Source: Dokdonella_A sp046347015 (GTDB lineage: Bacteria > Pseudomonadota > Gammaproteobacteria > Xanthomonadales > Rhodanobacteraceae). Taken from it: a stretch of DNA of 64,000 nt. Positions 8,705-20,400 of the stretch are shown here, in pieces (position 1 is the first letter of the stretch; each line of letters begins with the position of its first letter). The notes under the pieces are model-generated. The model made no database searches. It had not been told where the DNA came from and saw nothing but the letters and a program-made list of their open reading frames with translations. The stretch lies in the NCBI GenBank assembly GCA_046347015.1, contig JAXMHA010000016.1, positions 1 through 64,000 on the forward strand, read 5' to 3'. The position numbers were made by a program, and so were the translations under genes.

Positions 8705-9922
8705 CTACCGGCGCTTCTTGCCGCGGATCCTCGAAGACATGGCCCGGCTGACGATCTGGCGTGCGGCGTACAGGCCCGGCCGCGGATCATCGAACCTGAA
8801 TGCGTGGAAATGCGCACTCGCCCACTGCCACAGGATCGTCGGCAGCGAGTCACGGTCGGTCGACCGGGTCGCCCGAACCGCGTTGAGGTCACGATACAGG
8901 TCGAGGCAGCCCTTGCCGACGGAATAATCGGCCTGGCCCGGGCCAACCGGGCGATCGAGGGCATCCTCGTAGGCCATCCGGGCGACGTTGACCCCGCAAT
9001 GCGTCGCGAATTCGATGTAGGTCCACGCGCGCGTATTGATTTCGAGCAGGCGGTAGGCGCCATCACGCGCGTCGCGCTTGAATTCGGCACTGAAGATCCC
9101 GCGATAGGCGAGCCTGTCCAGCAAACTCGTCACGCCAGCGACGGCTTCCGGAATGTCCGCGAGCGGGATGCTCCGGCAATACGAACTATTGCCGAAGTCG
9201 AGCGGGAAAATGCGCACGCGCCGGCGCGCCATCATGCCGGTGATCCGGCCTGCACCATCCCGGAATCCGTCGACGAAGTAATGATCGCTCGGTTTCCCCG
9301 GCACGTACTCCTGCGCGACGACCTCGATCCCCTGTTCGGCGAATCGACGCCATTTCTGCTCGAACTCCGTCCGGCCATCCGCCCACACCGCCTTCAGACC
9401 GGTGATGTCGCTGAACTTCTGCGAATCGGCGGGCTTCAGGAATACGCGATCCAGCGCTTCGAATGGAATGGCCCGGAGATCGGATTCCTGCGCGATCGTG
9501 TACGTGCGCGGATGCGCGACCTCGGTACCCGCGAGCAATTGCGCGAACCGCACCTTGTCCTGCAACAACTCGAGAGTGTCCCGTGGACTCGAACTGGTCA
9601 CGAACCGGGCCGCGAGCGGATGGTCCCGCCAGGCCGACAACCACAGCGCGGCGTCATCCGCGGTCGGAATGATGGCCGCGCGTCGCAGCGGCAGGGCGGC
9701 GAGCGCCGCGAGACCCGCGTCGCCGAGAGTGCCATCCCAAGGGTGCGTTCCGGGCACGGGGCGGTACCACCGTGAGCGCGCCGCCAGATCCCGCGCGGGA
9801 CAGGCCATGAACACCGGTGCGTCGATGTGCCGCAGCGAACGCACCACGCCGAGCGCGCTTGCCCCGGATCCGAGGACGATCGCGGGCGTGGGTCCGGCTT
9901 CCGGAACAGTCTTGTCGGGCAT
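8705..9922 (-). CDS. ATP-grasp family enzyme
   Basis: A 405-residue protein. The N-terminal part (PAIVLGSGASALGVVRSLR) is a pre-ATP-grasp Rossmann-like domain. The central region holds the ATP-grasp fold with RVFLKPADSQKFS and VVAQEYVPGKPSDHYFVDG, and the metal-binding end of the fold is RLLEINTRAWTYIEFA. ATP-grasp enzymes activate a carboxylate as acyl phosphate and join it to an amine or other nucleophile. The ATG at 9922 is preferred (a GTG lies directly before it). In this operon it could form an amide between an amino acid and a sugar or peptide, but the substrate is not evident. The glycosyltransferase gene ends about 100 bases upstream. Confidence 0.72.
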   Translation of the reverse strand: MPDKTVPEAGPTPAIVLGSGASALGVVRSLRHIDAPVFMACPARDLAARSRWYRPVPGTHPWDGTLGDAGLAALAALPLRRAAIIPTADDAALWLSAWRDHPLAARFVTSSSPRDTLELLQDKVRFAQLLAGTEVAHPRTYTIAQESDLRAIPFEALDRVFLKPADSQKFSDITGLKAVWADGRTEFEQKWRRFAEQGIEVVAQEYVPGKPSDHYFVDGFRDGAGRITGMMARRRVRIFPLDFGNSSYCRSIPLADIPEAVAGVTSLLDRLAYRGIFSAEFKRDARDGAYRLLEINTRAWTYIEFATHCGVNVARMAYEDALDRPVGPGQADYSVGKGCLDLYRDLNAVRATRSTDRDSLPTILWQWASAHFHAFRFDDPRPGLYAARQIVSRAMSSRIRGKKRR

Positions 9923-10025
9923 CACGGAAGCCAAGCTGCAATTTCCGGGGTCGCGACCACCATCATCGCACGACCCGGCTGGCGGCCGCAGGCGCGCCCA
10001 CCGCACTTGGCCATTGCCGGCACGC

Positions 10026-11042
10026 TCAGACCGGTTCGCCGCGGCGTACCAGTTTCCGGCGCAAACCGAGCGCCCCGCGCAACAGCAGATCCGGCAGCGC
10101 CGCTGCGACGCGATGGTCGATCGGCACTCCTCGGCATTGCCGGAAATCCGACCGCGCCTCGCGTGCCTCGCCACGCGCAAGCCGCGCCATTCCCCGCTGG
10201 CGCAGGTAGCGCTGGCGGACTTCGGAAAACTCGGTGCGGTGCCGCGCCATGAACGATGGATCGGCGCCCCATACGCGATCGAGGATCCGCAGCCTCGAAC
10301 TCGCACGGGAAATGGTGTCGGCATCGGTCAGGCGCGAATCGGCGTCGCTGCATTGCCACGCGGTATCGCACGCGAGGAAGGCGGCTTTTCCGGTCCCGGC
10401 AAGTCGGGCAAAGCACTCCCAATCTTCGAACGTCGGCACATCCTCGGCGAAATGCAGCGCCGCACCCGCGTCCCGCCGCGCCATCATCGTGAAGGTCGGC
10501 ACGAAGTCGCGCTGCATTTCCGCAAGATACAAGTCGCCGACGTGGACGTCGAAATCCTCGCGGCCCGGAGGCAGCGGCGCGATTCCCGAGTAGCGTTCGC
10601 CCGGCCCGAGAATCTGGTCCCACGACCGGTTGTCCTTGTGCCAGTGCACCAGGAAATGCGGCGTATCGCGGCCCGGATCGCGAGCCGTGAAATCGCTGAA
10701 GCAGAACAGGACCTCCGGTCGCCGTTCCATCAACGCGCGCTGCAATTCGACCTTGTCCTTGACCCAGATGTCATCGGAATCGAGGAACGCGACCAGCGGC
10801 CGCGTCGCCAAGGCGATGCCGTGGTTGCGCGCGGCGCCGGCCCCGCGATGCGGGATCCGCGCCAGCCGGATCGAATCGGAGTAGGTCGCAAGACAAGCGG
10901 GAGTATCGTCGTCCGATCCATCGTCCACGATGATCAGTTCGTCACCCGGGCGCAGGTTCAGCAGCGCGGACTCGACCGCCCTCGCAACGAGGCCGGCCCG
11001 ATTGTGGGTGGGGATGACGACGCTGACGGCCAACGATTCCAT
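10026..11042 (-). CDS. family 2 glycosyltransferase
   Basis: A 338-residue GT-A type glycosyltransferase. The opening SVVIPTHNRAGLVARAVES and ELIIVDDGSDDDT are the hallmark GT2 motifs, followed by RNHGIALATRPLVAFLDSDD with the metal-binding DxD. EDWECFARLA is the likely catalytic acid region. There is no membrane segment, so it probably works at the cytoplasmic face of the membrane on lipid-linked sugars. It is the first gene of the leftward operon. The ATG at 11042 opens directly into the first beta strand, which is normal for the family. Its presence supports a polysaccharide-assembly role for the operon. Confidence 0.85.
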   Translation of the reverse strand: MESLAVSVVIPTHNRAGLVARAVESALLNLRPGDELIIVDDGSDDDTPACLATYSDSIRLARIPHRGAGAARNHGIALATRPLVAFLDSDDIWVKDKVELQRALMERRPEVLFCFSDFTARDPGRDTPHFLVHWHKDNRSWDQILGPGERYSGIAPLPPGREDFDVHVGDLYLAEMQRDFVPTFTMMARRDAGAALHFAEDVPTFEDWECFARLAGTGKAAFLACDTAWQCSDADSRLTDADTISRASSRLRILDRVWGADPSFMARHRTEFSEVRQRYLRQRGMARLARGEAREARSDFRQCRGVPIDHRVAAALPDLLLRGALGLRRKLVRRGEPV

Positions 11043-11371
11043 GCCTGGCCTTGATTGCGCCGTGGGGGTTGCGGCCCGGCGCCTGCGGATGGGCGGATCA
11101 TGATACGGCTTTCGGCGATGGCGATGACATCCGGCCGACCGGCAGGCCCGGCGCCCGTGCCGGAAGCTCCGCCTCGCTGGCTGGATCTGCAAGAATGCCC
11201 TTTCTTCCGCGAGGGTAAAGGCCTTCGACTTGGCGATGGACTGGCTTGACGCGCGGATCTCCATCCCGCAAGACAACCCCCGATGGACGCGACCCGCGAT
11301 TGGGCCGGCGAAGGAGGGGTTACCGTAGCCGTGGGACCGGATGCACCGGATCTGCATCGAAAGGGATCGGC
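11043..11371. other. divergent intergenic region between the glycosyltransferase and the thiamine-diphosphate enzyme gene
   Basis: About 330 bases without a supportable gene. It must contain promoters for the leftward operon and for the rightward gene at 11372, but no clear pair of -35 and -10 hexamers was found on either strand. A short gaaaggg ribosome binding site precedes 11372. Confidence 0.35.
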
Positions 11372-13091
11372 ATGAACGGCGCCGAAGCACTCGCCGTGGC
11401 CTTGCGGGCCGCCGGTATCAGCCGGGTGTTCGGTCTTCCGGGATCGCAAAACGTCGTGCTGTTCGAAGCCCTGCGCACGGCGGAAATCCGGACCACCGTC
11501 GCGACCCATGAGCTGTCGGCGGCCATGATGGCAAACGGTTACTATCGCGCCTCCGGCCGGATGGCAGCCCTCGTCACGATCCCCGGCCCCGGCTTCACGT
11601 TCAGCCTCACCGGACTCGCCGAGGCATTCCTCGACTCGGCGGCACTGGTGGCCATCACCGGCAGCCCGGCCACCGCCCCCGGTCGCCGCTTCCAGCTGCA
11701 GGCGATCGACCAGACGACGATGGCGGGACCGGTGTGCAAGGCCCAGTACCGGATCGCCACCCGGGCTGCCATCGCATCGACCCTTGCCACCGCCTGCGCC
11801 GACGCGTTGGCCGGCGAACCGGGTCCCGTGCGGGTGGAACTGCCTCAAGACCTGCTCGCCGCGCCGGCGGATGCGGAGTTCCCGCCGGCCGCGGCATCCC
11901 TCGCGACCGGCGGTCCGGACGCGACCGCAATGGCCGCGGTCGCCCACCGGGTCGTCGCCGCGAACCGGATCGTCCTGATGCTCGGGCAAGGCGCGCAGGG
12001 CGCCGGACCCTGGTTGCCGGCGCTCGTGGAGCGCCTCGGCGCGGCAGTCGTTGCGACGACGTCGGGACGCGGTGCGCTCCCGGAAGATCATCCGAACTCG
12101 CTGGCGTTCGAGATCGGCGATTCGCGCAGCCGGGAACTCAATGCCTTGATCGACGGCTGCGACCTCGTGCTCGCCCTCGGCTGCAAGTTCTCGCACAACG
12201 GCGCGCGCGGGTTCGACCTGCGCGTGCCTCCGGAGAAACTGGCCCACGTCGATGCGTCGGCTGCGATCCCGGGCGCCAACTATCCCGCGCATCTCTCCAT
12301 GGCCGCCGATTCGGCTGCCTTCGTCCGCGCGCTGCTCGACGCACTCGGCGAGGCGCGGTCAGGCGCCGCCTACGGTGCCGGCGAACTTGGGCGGCTGCGC
12401 GAGCGAGCGCGCAGTGCGGCGCTGGAGGGACTGATCGAACCCCGGATCGAGGGTGCGCCGGGCGAATCCGTCGGGATTCTTCGCCGCGCTGCGCCGGGTG
12501 CTGCCGCGCGACGCCTGCCTCGTGACCGACTCCGGCGCGCACCAGGCGATGGCCCGCCGGCACTTCCGCGTGCTCGCGCCACGCGGTCTCGTGACGCCGA
12601 CCAACTTCCAGTCGATGGCCTTCGGCATCGGTGCCGCAACCGGTGCGGCGCTGGCCACTCCCTCGCGAACCGTCGTCGCGTTGATCGGCGACGGCGGCCT
12701 CGCGATGTCGGGGCTCGAATTGCTGACCGCGGTACGCGAACGGCTGCGGCTCGTCGTCATCGTCTTTGCCGACGGTGCCTACGGTTTGATCCGCTCGCAA
12801 CAGCTCGCCGCGAGCGGTCATGCGTTCGGGACCGTGCTGCCGCCACTCGACATCGCCGCGCTCGCTGACGCGGTCGGTGCGGGATACCTGCGGGTCGACG
12901 GCGATGCCGAGAAAACGCTGGCCGAAGCGCTTGGCCGCGATGGTGTCACGCTGGTCGAAGTCGCGGTCGGCGACTCCGCGTCGATGCACTGGATGCGCGC
13001 GAAGAGCCTCGCCCGTGGTGCACTCGGCGCGCGGACGCGCGGCTGGCTCACGGCATTGCGACGGCGCGTCCGGCGTGCCGTCGGTGCGTGA
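11372..13091 (+). pseudogene. thiamine-diphosphate-dependent enzyme (acetolactate-synthase family), frameshifted
   Basis: The N-terminal reading frame (from the ATG at 11372, after gaaaggg) encodes the PYR domain with SRVFGLPGSQNVVLFEAL and the catalytic glutamate in VATHELSAAMMANGYYR, then the central domain. Family similarity stops near 12455 and continues one base shifted, from about 12456 to 13091, with FFAALRRVLPRDACLVTD and the cofactor-binding ALIGDGGLAMSGLELLTA. Joined, the two halves give a normal single enzyme of about 570 residues. The break lies between about 12440 and 12480 and could be a real mutation or a sequencing or assembly error. Relatives make acetolactate-like products or decarboxylate 2-oxo acids. 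The position next to the assembly line suggests a precursor role, but the substrate cannot be told. No acetolactate synthase small subunit is nearby. Confidence 0.7.
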
Positions 13092-13106
13092 AAGCAGGCA
13101 CCGGGA

Positions 13107-13907
13107 TCACCGCTCGAAGCAGAAGCCGAAGTAGCGATCGAGCGAATGCTCCGGCTCGAATGCGATCCGGCAAGCCTTCTCGAGGTTCTCCCAGCGGTCG
13201 CGCAGCGTGTATCCGGTGGCCTTGATGCCATCGACGAACGGGCGTTCGGCGCTGATCCGGTACGGGCAAAATGCCGCGCCCATGTTCTGCACCGTGAAAA
13301 AACCCTTGGTCGGATGGACGGGCACGAGATTCAACAGCAGGGTACGCGGCGGGTTCGCCAGGCGCGCAAGCAGGTCCGGCAACGCGTAGTCGAGGTACTG
13401 CAGCGATCCCGACGCGAACAGTACGTCCGTGCCGTCGGCATCCGTTGCCGATGCGGTGAACCCGAGGCGTCGTTCCGGATCATGGTCCCGCGCATGGGCA
13501 ATGCCGGACGCGTTGACGGCCGGCACGTCGTGGACGAGCCAGCGCAGGCCTTCCGGATAGTCGAGGTAACGGCGATACGCGTAGTACCCGATGCCGATGT
13601 GGCCGCCGAGGTCGAAGACCGAGCGCGCGCCGCCGGCGAAACATCGCGCGAGCCAGAACATCACCGGATAGTCGCTCGGATAGACACGCCGGGTCCGGTC
13701 GCGGTACAGCGCCGCCGTTTCGGCGTGGTCGTAACCGATTGGTCGTGCGGCGGGAACGTGCGCCCGGGCCTCGGCAAACGTTCCGTAGACCCCGCGATAC
13801 CAGTTGCCACCGTCGGGGACCTCGCTCGCGAACCGCCGTGCGAACCGGGCTTCGAGGAAGCGCCGGATCCCCGGCATCCGCGCCATGCGACTGGATTCGT
13901 CACCCAT
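13107..13907 (-). CDS. methyltransferase of the TIGR04325 type
   Basis: A 266-residue protein with the SAM-binding-like motif SVFDLGGHIGIGYYAYRR and later VLFASGSLQYLDYALPDLL. The C-terminus FGFCFER and the segment GAAFCPYRISAERPFVDGI resemble the putative methyltransferase family TIGR04325, which is often found in surface-polysaccharide loci. The ATG at 13907 is chosen because the conserved region starts soon after it; a longer frame reaches 14282 but has no family likeness. It is convergent with the thiamine-diphosphate enzyme gene (16 bases apart) and divergent from the NRPS-PKS gene. The acceptor is unknown. Confidence 0.75.
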   Translation of the reverse strand: MGDESSRMARMPGIRRFLEARFARRFASEVPDGGNWYRGVYGTFAEARAHVPAARPIGYDHAETAALYRDRTRRVYPSDYPVMFWLARCFAGGARSVFDLGGHIGIGYYAYRRYLDYPEGLRWLVHDVPAVNASGIAHARDHDPERRLGFTASATDADGTDVLFASGSLQYLDYALPDLLARLANPPRTLLLNLVPVHPTKGFFTVQNMGAAFCPYRISAERPFVDGIKATGYTLRDRWENLEKACRIAFEPEHSLDRYFGFCFER

Positions 13908-14441
13908 TCGACCCTGCCCTTGAAGCCTTTCGACTGGAACGGAAGGCCTTGCCCGGCAACGGCGCGTCGACTTCTTCCGCACCGGCGACACTAGCAGTCC
14001 GGGCGAAGACATGGAAAGCCTCGCGACCGTGGCCGTCGCAAGGAATTGCCGCCAACGTCCGCCCGTGACCGAGGCGCGGAACGTTACGCCCCAAGGCCGT
14101 GAGGGAGTTCCATCGTGTGTCACGTTCCTACACACGGCTACTTCGTGGTCGCAATGCACCCTGGCCGGCGGATCGAAGGCCGCCGGCATCTCCAGCATCG
14201 TCCTGAGCCCCGGATCACGGCCTTCGGGTCCGCTGCTGGCGTGATTCCTGCATAATGTCGATTCAACCGATGGGGTCGGCATCGCCCCGGGCGCCTCGCC
14301 GGCGCCGGATCAGCCACGCGGTCGGTCACGACCCCCGTCGGCCAGTGTTGATTTCATATGTAGTCGCTCTCCTGATCTCGGCAGCCACGCGGGCCGTGCG
14401 GATCCGGTGGGCTTCCGCAGCGGTCCTGGATCCGGTTCGTG
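13908..14441. other. divergent control region upstream of the NRPS-PKS genes
   Basis: This 534-base stretch holds no supportable gene and must carry promoters in both directions. Two structures are visible. GTGTGT-N9-ACACAC at 14115-14135 is an inverted repeat of operator size. A GC-rich hairpin GCCGGCGG/CCGCCGGC lies at about 14164-14187 without a T-run. A locally AT-rich patch near 14345-14360 (ttgatttcatatgtag) is the best place for the NRPS promoter, but no clear consensus could be fixed. Confidence 0.35.
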
Positions 14442-17400
14442 ATGGAAAATCGACTCGACACCAATTCATCCGGCACCGAGGCCCGACTCGACGACACGGT
14501 CGACCGGATCCTGGCCGCCGTCGCGTCCCGTCATCCGGACCGGTGCGCCATCATCGACGGCGACGACCGCGTCAGCTATCGCACGCTCGCGGCCTCGGCC
14601 GGCCGGATCGCGGCCGCGCTGGCGGAGGCCAGCATCAACCCCGGGGACATCGTTGCGCTGACGCTGGAACGATCAGCCGAAGCCATCACCGCGATGCTCG
14701 GGATCCTCGCGGCGGGCGCCGGATACCTGCCACTCGACGCCTCGCATCCGCCGGCCCGGCTCTCGGCGGCGCTGGCCGACGCGAATGTGCGCTTCATCAT
14801 TTCCCACCGCGCCGATCGCGAACTCATGCCGGGCTCCACCGCGCACCAGCTTGCATTCGAAGACCTCGTCCTGCATCCCGGGGAATCCATCGTTGCCGAA
14901 CATGGCGGCGGTTCGCCGGCCTACGTCATGTTCACGTCGGGCTCGACCGGCGGGCCGAAAGGCGTCGTCGTTCCGCACCGCGCGGTCATCCGTCTCGTTT
15001 GCGGCGTCGACTACATCGACTTCGGTGAAGCGCCACGCGTGTTGCACGCAGCACCGCTCGGTTTCGATGCATCGACCTTCGAGATCTGGGGCGCGCTGCT
15101 GAACGGCGGAACGATCGTGGTCCACCGCGACCGCGTGACCGACGGCCGCGCGCTCGCGGCGGCGATTTCCCGCCACGACGTCGATATCGCCTGGCTCACG
15201 GCGGCGCTGTTCAACGCCATCGTCGACGACGATCCGCGCCATCTCGCCGGACTCAAGACGCTGCTGACGGGTGGCGAAGCCCTGTCGGTGCGGCACGTCC
15301 GCAAGGTACTCGCGGCGCTGCCCGATACGGTTCTCGTCAATGGCTATGGTCCGACCGAGACGACGACGTTCGCCGCGACCTACCGGATTCCTCGCAACCT
15401 TCCCCCCGGCATTCGCTCGGTACCGATCGGCAAGGCCATCGCCCGGACGACGCTGCACATCCTCGATGCCAGTGGCCAACCCGTCGCCGACGGCGCCATT
15501 GGCGAGCTCCACATCGGTGGTGACGGCGTCGCCATCGGCTACGTCGGCAAGCCCGGACTCACCGCCGAACGGTTCGTGCCGGATCCATTCGCCGGGGGAA
15601 CGGCCCGGATGTACCGTTCGGGCGATGACGTGCGCCGGCTGCCGGACGGCAATCTCGAGTTCATCGGTCGCCGTGATGGCCAGGTCAAGCTGCGCGGATT
15701 CCGGATTGAAACCGGCGAGGTCGAGTCGGCGCTGAAGGAACTACCGGACGTGACCGATGCCGCCGTGCTCGTTCGCGACGACCACGGCCGGGGGAGCCGG
15801 CTTGTCGCGTACGTCGTGGGCAAGCGGGCATTCGTACCGGACGCGCTGCGCGCCGCGCTCCACGAAGCCCTGCCGGACTTCATGGTGCCGTCGATCGTCG
15901 TACCGCTGCCCGCGCTGCCCGTAACCGCAAATGGCAAGCTCGATCGCGCGGCATTGCCGGCGCCGTTGTCGGGGCGACCGCACCTGTCGGTGCCCTTTGC
16001 CGAGCCGAATGGGCGCCTCGAGCGGCGCGTCGCCAGCGTGTTCGCCCATCTGCTCGGACTCGATCGAGTCGGACGCGACGACGGGTTCTTCGAACTCGGG
16101 GGCCACTCGCTGCTCGCCGTGCGCGCGGTAGCGGCGCTTGCCGGCGACGGTGCGGTGCCGACGATCGCCGACTTTTTCCGCGCGCCGACGGTGGCAGCGT
16201 TGGCGCGGGTCCTGGAACAGGGCGCCGCACCCCAGCCCCGTCCGGCACGCTCCGATGGAACGGAGCCAACCGAAGACAGCCGCAAAATCGCGATCATTGC
16301 GATGGCGGGGCGCTTTCCGGGCGCGAGTGACGTCGAGGCGTTCTGGCGCAACCTCCGTGAGGGGCGTGAATCGATCACGCGGTTCGACGCGGACCAGCTC
16401 GATCCCTCGATTCCTGCCGAGGTGCGGCGCGACCCGGACTACGTGCCGTCGCGGGGTGTCCTCGACGATGCCGCCGGGTTCGACGCGCCGTTCTTCGGCA
16501 TGACGGCGCGCGAAGCCGAGCTCACCGACCCGCAACAACGCGTCTTCCTCGAGCTGTGCTGGGAGTGCCTCGAGCGCGCGGGCCACGCACCGGGCTCCGG
16601 CGGCGGGCCGGTCGGCGTCTTCGCCGGCATGCACAACGCGACGTACTTCAGGAACCACGTTTCCACGCACCCGGATGCCGTCGCACGCTTCGGCGAGTTC
16701 CAGGTCATGCTCGCCAACGAAAAGGACTACCTCGCAACGCGCGTCGCGCATCGGCTGGACCTGACCGGGCCGGCCGTCAGCGTCAACACGGCCTGCTCGA
16801 CGTCGTTGGTGGCGATCTGCGAGGCGATCGATGCCTTGCGTGCCAACCGCTGCCGGATGGCGCTGGCGGGAGGCGTCTCGATCACGTGCCCACCCGCGAG
16901 CGGCTACCTGCGGCAGGACGGCGCGATGCTGTCGCCGGACGGCGCGACGCGCACGTTCTCGGCGGACGCGGCGGGCACCGTCTTCAGCGACGGCGCGGCG
17001 GTGGTGCTGCTGAAGCGACTCGACGATGCGCTTGCGGACGGCGACCCCGTGATCGCGGTGATTCTTGGCGCGGCCGTCAACAATGACGGCGCCGGGCGCG
17101 CCAGCTTCACCGCGCCGAGCAGCGACGGCCAATCCGCGGTGATCGCGATGGCACTCGACGATGCCGGTGTCGACGCGCGTTCGATTTCGTACGTCGAAGC
17201 GCACGGCACGGCGACGCCGCTCGGGGATCCGATCGAAATCGACGGGCTGACGCGCGCATTCCGGCGCAGCACCGACGCCACCGGCTATTGCGCGATCGGT
17301 TCGCTGAAGAGCAACGTCGGCCACCTCGTCACCGCCGCCGGTGCGGCCGGCGTCATCAAGACCGCGCTGGCGCTGGCCGAACGCACGCTGCCCCCGACGT

Positions 17401-20400
17401 TGCATGCCGGCGAGGCGCTGAACCCGCACATCGATTTCCCGCGCTCGCCGTTCGTCGTCAACCGCATGCGGCGCGACTGGCCCGCCGGCAATGGGCCGCG
17501 CCGTGCAGGTGTCAGCGCCTTCGGCGTCGGTGGCACCAACGCCCACGTGATCCTCGAGGAAGCGCCATCGCGCACGCCGTCGGAACCGTCGGCGGGCCCG
17601 CACCTCCTGGTGCTGTCCGCACGCACGCCCGCGGCGCTCGCTGCGGCGTCGAGCCGACTGCAGTCACGGCTGGAAAACGGCGCGCCCGTCGACCTCGGGG
17701 ACGTTGCCTTCACGCTGGCGCGCGGACGCAAGGCGTTCGAACACCGTGCGTTTGTCGTCGCCGAGGACGCCACCGACGCGGTGGCGCGACTCGGCGCGTC
17801 GCTGCGCACGAATACGCCATCGGCGAACGAAGTCGTGTTCATGTTCCCCGGCCAGGGCGCGCAGTACCCCGGCATGGGGCGCGTCCTGTATGCGACGGAA
17901 CCCGCGTTCCGGACAGCCATCGACGCCTGTGCCGAGGCGCTCGCCGGTGAACTCGGCAGCGACCTGCGCGAGCGGTTGTTCACGGCTGACGGGGCACCCT
18001 CCGACGAAACCGCGTTCACGCAACCTGCGATCTTCGCGGTGGAATACGCGCTGGCGCTGCTGTGGATGGACGCCGGCCTGCGGCCCGCGGCGCTCGTCGG
18101 CCACAGTGTCGGCGAGTTCGTCGCCGCAGCCGTGTCCGGCGTGATGGAACTCCACGATGCCGCAGTCCTTGTCGCGCGTCGCGGCCGGCTGATGCAGGCA
18201 CAACCGGCCGGCGCGATGCTGTCCGTGCGCCTGCCGGCCGGGCGCCTGCTGGCCCGGCTGCCGGCATCGCTGGCACTCGCCGCGGAAAACGCTCCCGACG
18301 CGTGCGTCGTCTCGGGAGACATCGCGGATGTCGAAACCCTGCGCATCGCGCTGACGGCCGACGGCATCGCGTGCCGGCCACTCGCGGCGACGCGCGCATT
18401 CCATTCGTCGATGATGGATCCGGTTCTCGCCCCGTTCGGCGCCGAGGTGGCTGGCGCCACGCTGTCACCGCCATCGATTCCGATCGTGTCGACCCGCACC
18501 GGTGCGGTGCTGAAGGACGCGGAAGCGACATCGTGCGACTACTGGACCCGGCACCTGCGCGAGTCCGTGCATTTCTCGCAGGCGATCGCAACGGTACTCG
18601 CCACGCCCGGATCGACACTCGTCGAAACGGGGCCGCGCTCGACGCTCGCGGGACTCGCGCGCCGGCAACCCGCGGCTCGCGGACGCACCATCGTCGCATC
18701 GCTCGGTGACTCGGTCGACCGCGAACGCGGTGCGCTGTTGACGGCAGCCGGCGAATTGTGGTGCGCGGGATTGCCGCTCGACCCGGCCCGTTTCGACCAT
18801 CGGGCGAACCGCCGCCGGATATGCCTGCCGACTTATGCATTCGAGCACGAGCGATATTGGCTCGATGCGCTCCCCGCCAGCGGGATCAAGGACGAGCGCG
18901 CCTCGCCGCTCGCCGCGCCCTCGACCGCTCCGATGATGCCTGCCGCCGATCCGCGGGCAGCCCTGGTCGCCACCGTCACACCCCCTTCGGACTCTCCTTC
19001 CATGGCCGCTGCACCGACCACACCGGCGCCGGTCGCGGCTGCCGCCAGCCGCCTGCCGACGCTCATCGAACGCCTGATTGCCGTCTTCGAGGATGTGTCG
19101 GGGCAGGACTTCGGCAACGTCGATCCGGCTGCGGCCTTCGTCGAAATCGGGCTTGATTCGCTATCGCTGACGCAGGTCGCGCTGCAGGTCTCGAAGGCCT
19201 TCGGCGTGAAGATCACGTTTCGCCAATTGATGGAAGACCTCGCCTCGTTCGGGGAACTCGCAATGCACATCGACCAGCATCTTCCTCCCGACGCGGCGCC
19301 GGCAACGGCTACCGTGCCCGCAACTCCGGCCGGCGCGCAGGGGCCACTGCTGCAACAGGTGATCCAGCAGCAGATGGACATCATGCGCCAGCAACTCGCG
19401 CTGCTGTCGCAACCCGCCGCGCTGTCGACGGCATCGATGACTGCGCCGTCGCCACCCGCGGCAATGGCATTGGCCGCTGCGCCGATCGCAACGGACACCG
19501 CCGAAGCGCGCGCCCCCCAACGCTATGACGTCGCCAAGGCGTTCGGCGCCATCGCACGCATCCACTCGCACACGATCGAACTGACCGACCGCCAGCAGGC
19601 CCGGCTCGACGCCTTCATGCGCCGCTACGGCGAACGCACGGCGAGATCGAAGGCGTACGCGGCCGCGCACCGGCCACACCTTGCCGACCCACGCGTCGTC
19701 AACGGCTTCCGGCCGATGCTGAAGGAGATCGTCTACCCCATCGTCATCGAACGTTCGCGCGGCTCGCGCCTGTTCGATCTCGATGGCAACGAATACGTCG
19801 ACGCCTTGAACGGATTCGGGATGAACCTGTTCGGCTGGCAGCCGGATTTCGTGCGCGACGCGCTGCACCGGCAGCTCGACCTCGGGTTCGAGATCGGCCC
19901 GCAACACCCGCTCGCCGGCGAAGTCGCCGAGCTGATCTGCGGGATCACCGGCAGCGAGCGCGCGGCACTGTGCAACACGGGCTCGGAAGCGGTACTCGGC
20001 ACGATCCGGATCGCGCGGACGGTGACCGGGCGCGAGAAGCTCGTGATGTTCGCGGGTTCCTACCATGGCATCAACGACGAGGTCATCGTCCGCGCCGGGA
20101 AGAACCTCCGCTCCGTGCCGGCGGCCCCGGGCATCCTCGCCAACACCTCCGAACACGTGCTCGTCCTCGACTACGGCAGCCCCGAGTCGCTCGAGGTTAT
20201 CCGCGCGCATGCCGACGACATCGCCGCGGTGCTGGTCGAACCGGTGCAGAGCCGGCGCCCGGACCTGCAGCCCCGCGAGTTCCTGCACGAACTGCGGAAG
20301 ATCACGCGCGCGGCCGGAACGTGCCTCGTCTTCGACGAAGTGGTGACCGGCTTCCGCTCGCATCCGCGCGGCGCCCAGCACTTGTTCGGCGTCGATGCCG

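Noticed and set aside
11372..13091. Programmed frameshift in the thiamine-diphosphate enzyme
   Set aside because: No slippery heptamer, pseudoknot or internal Shine-Dalgarno-like stimulator was seen at the junction; mutation or error is simpler.
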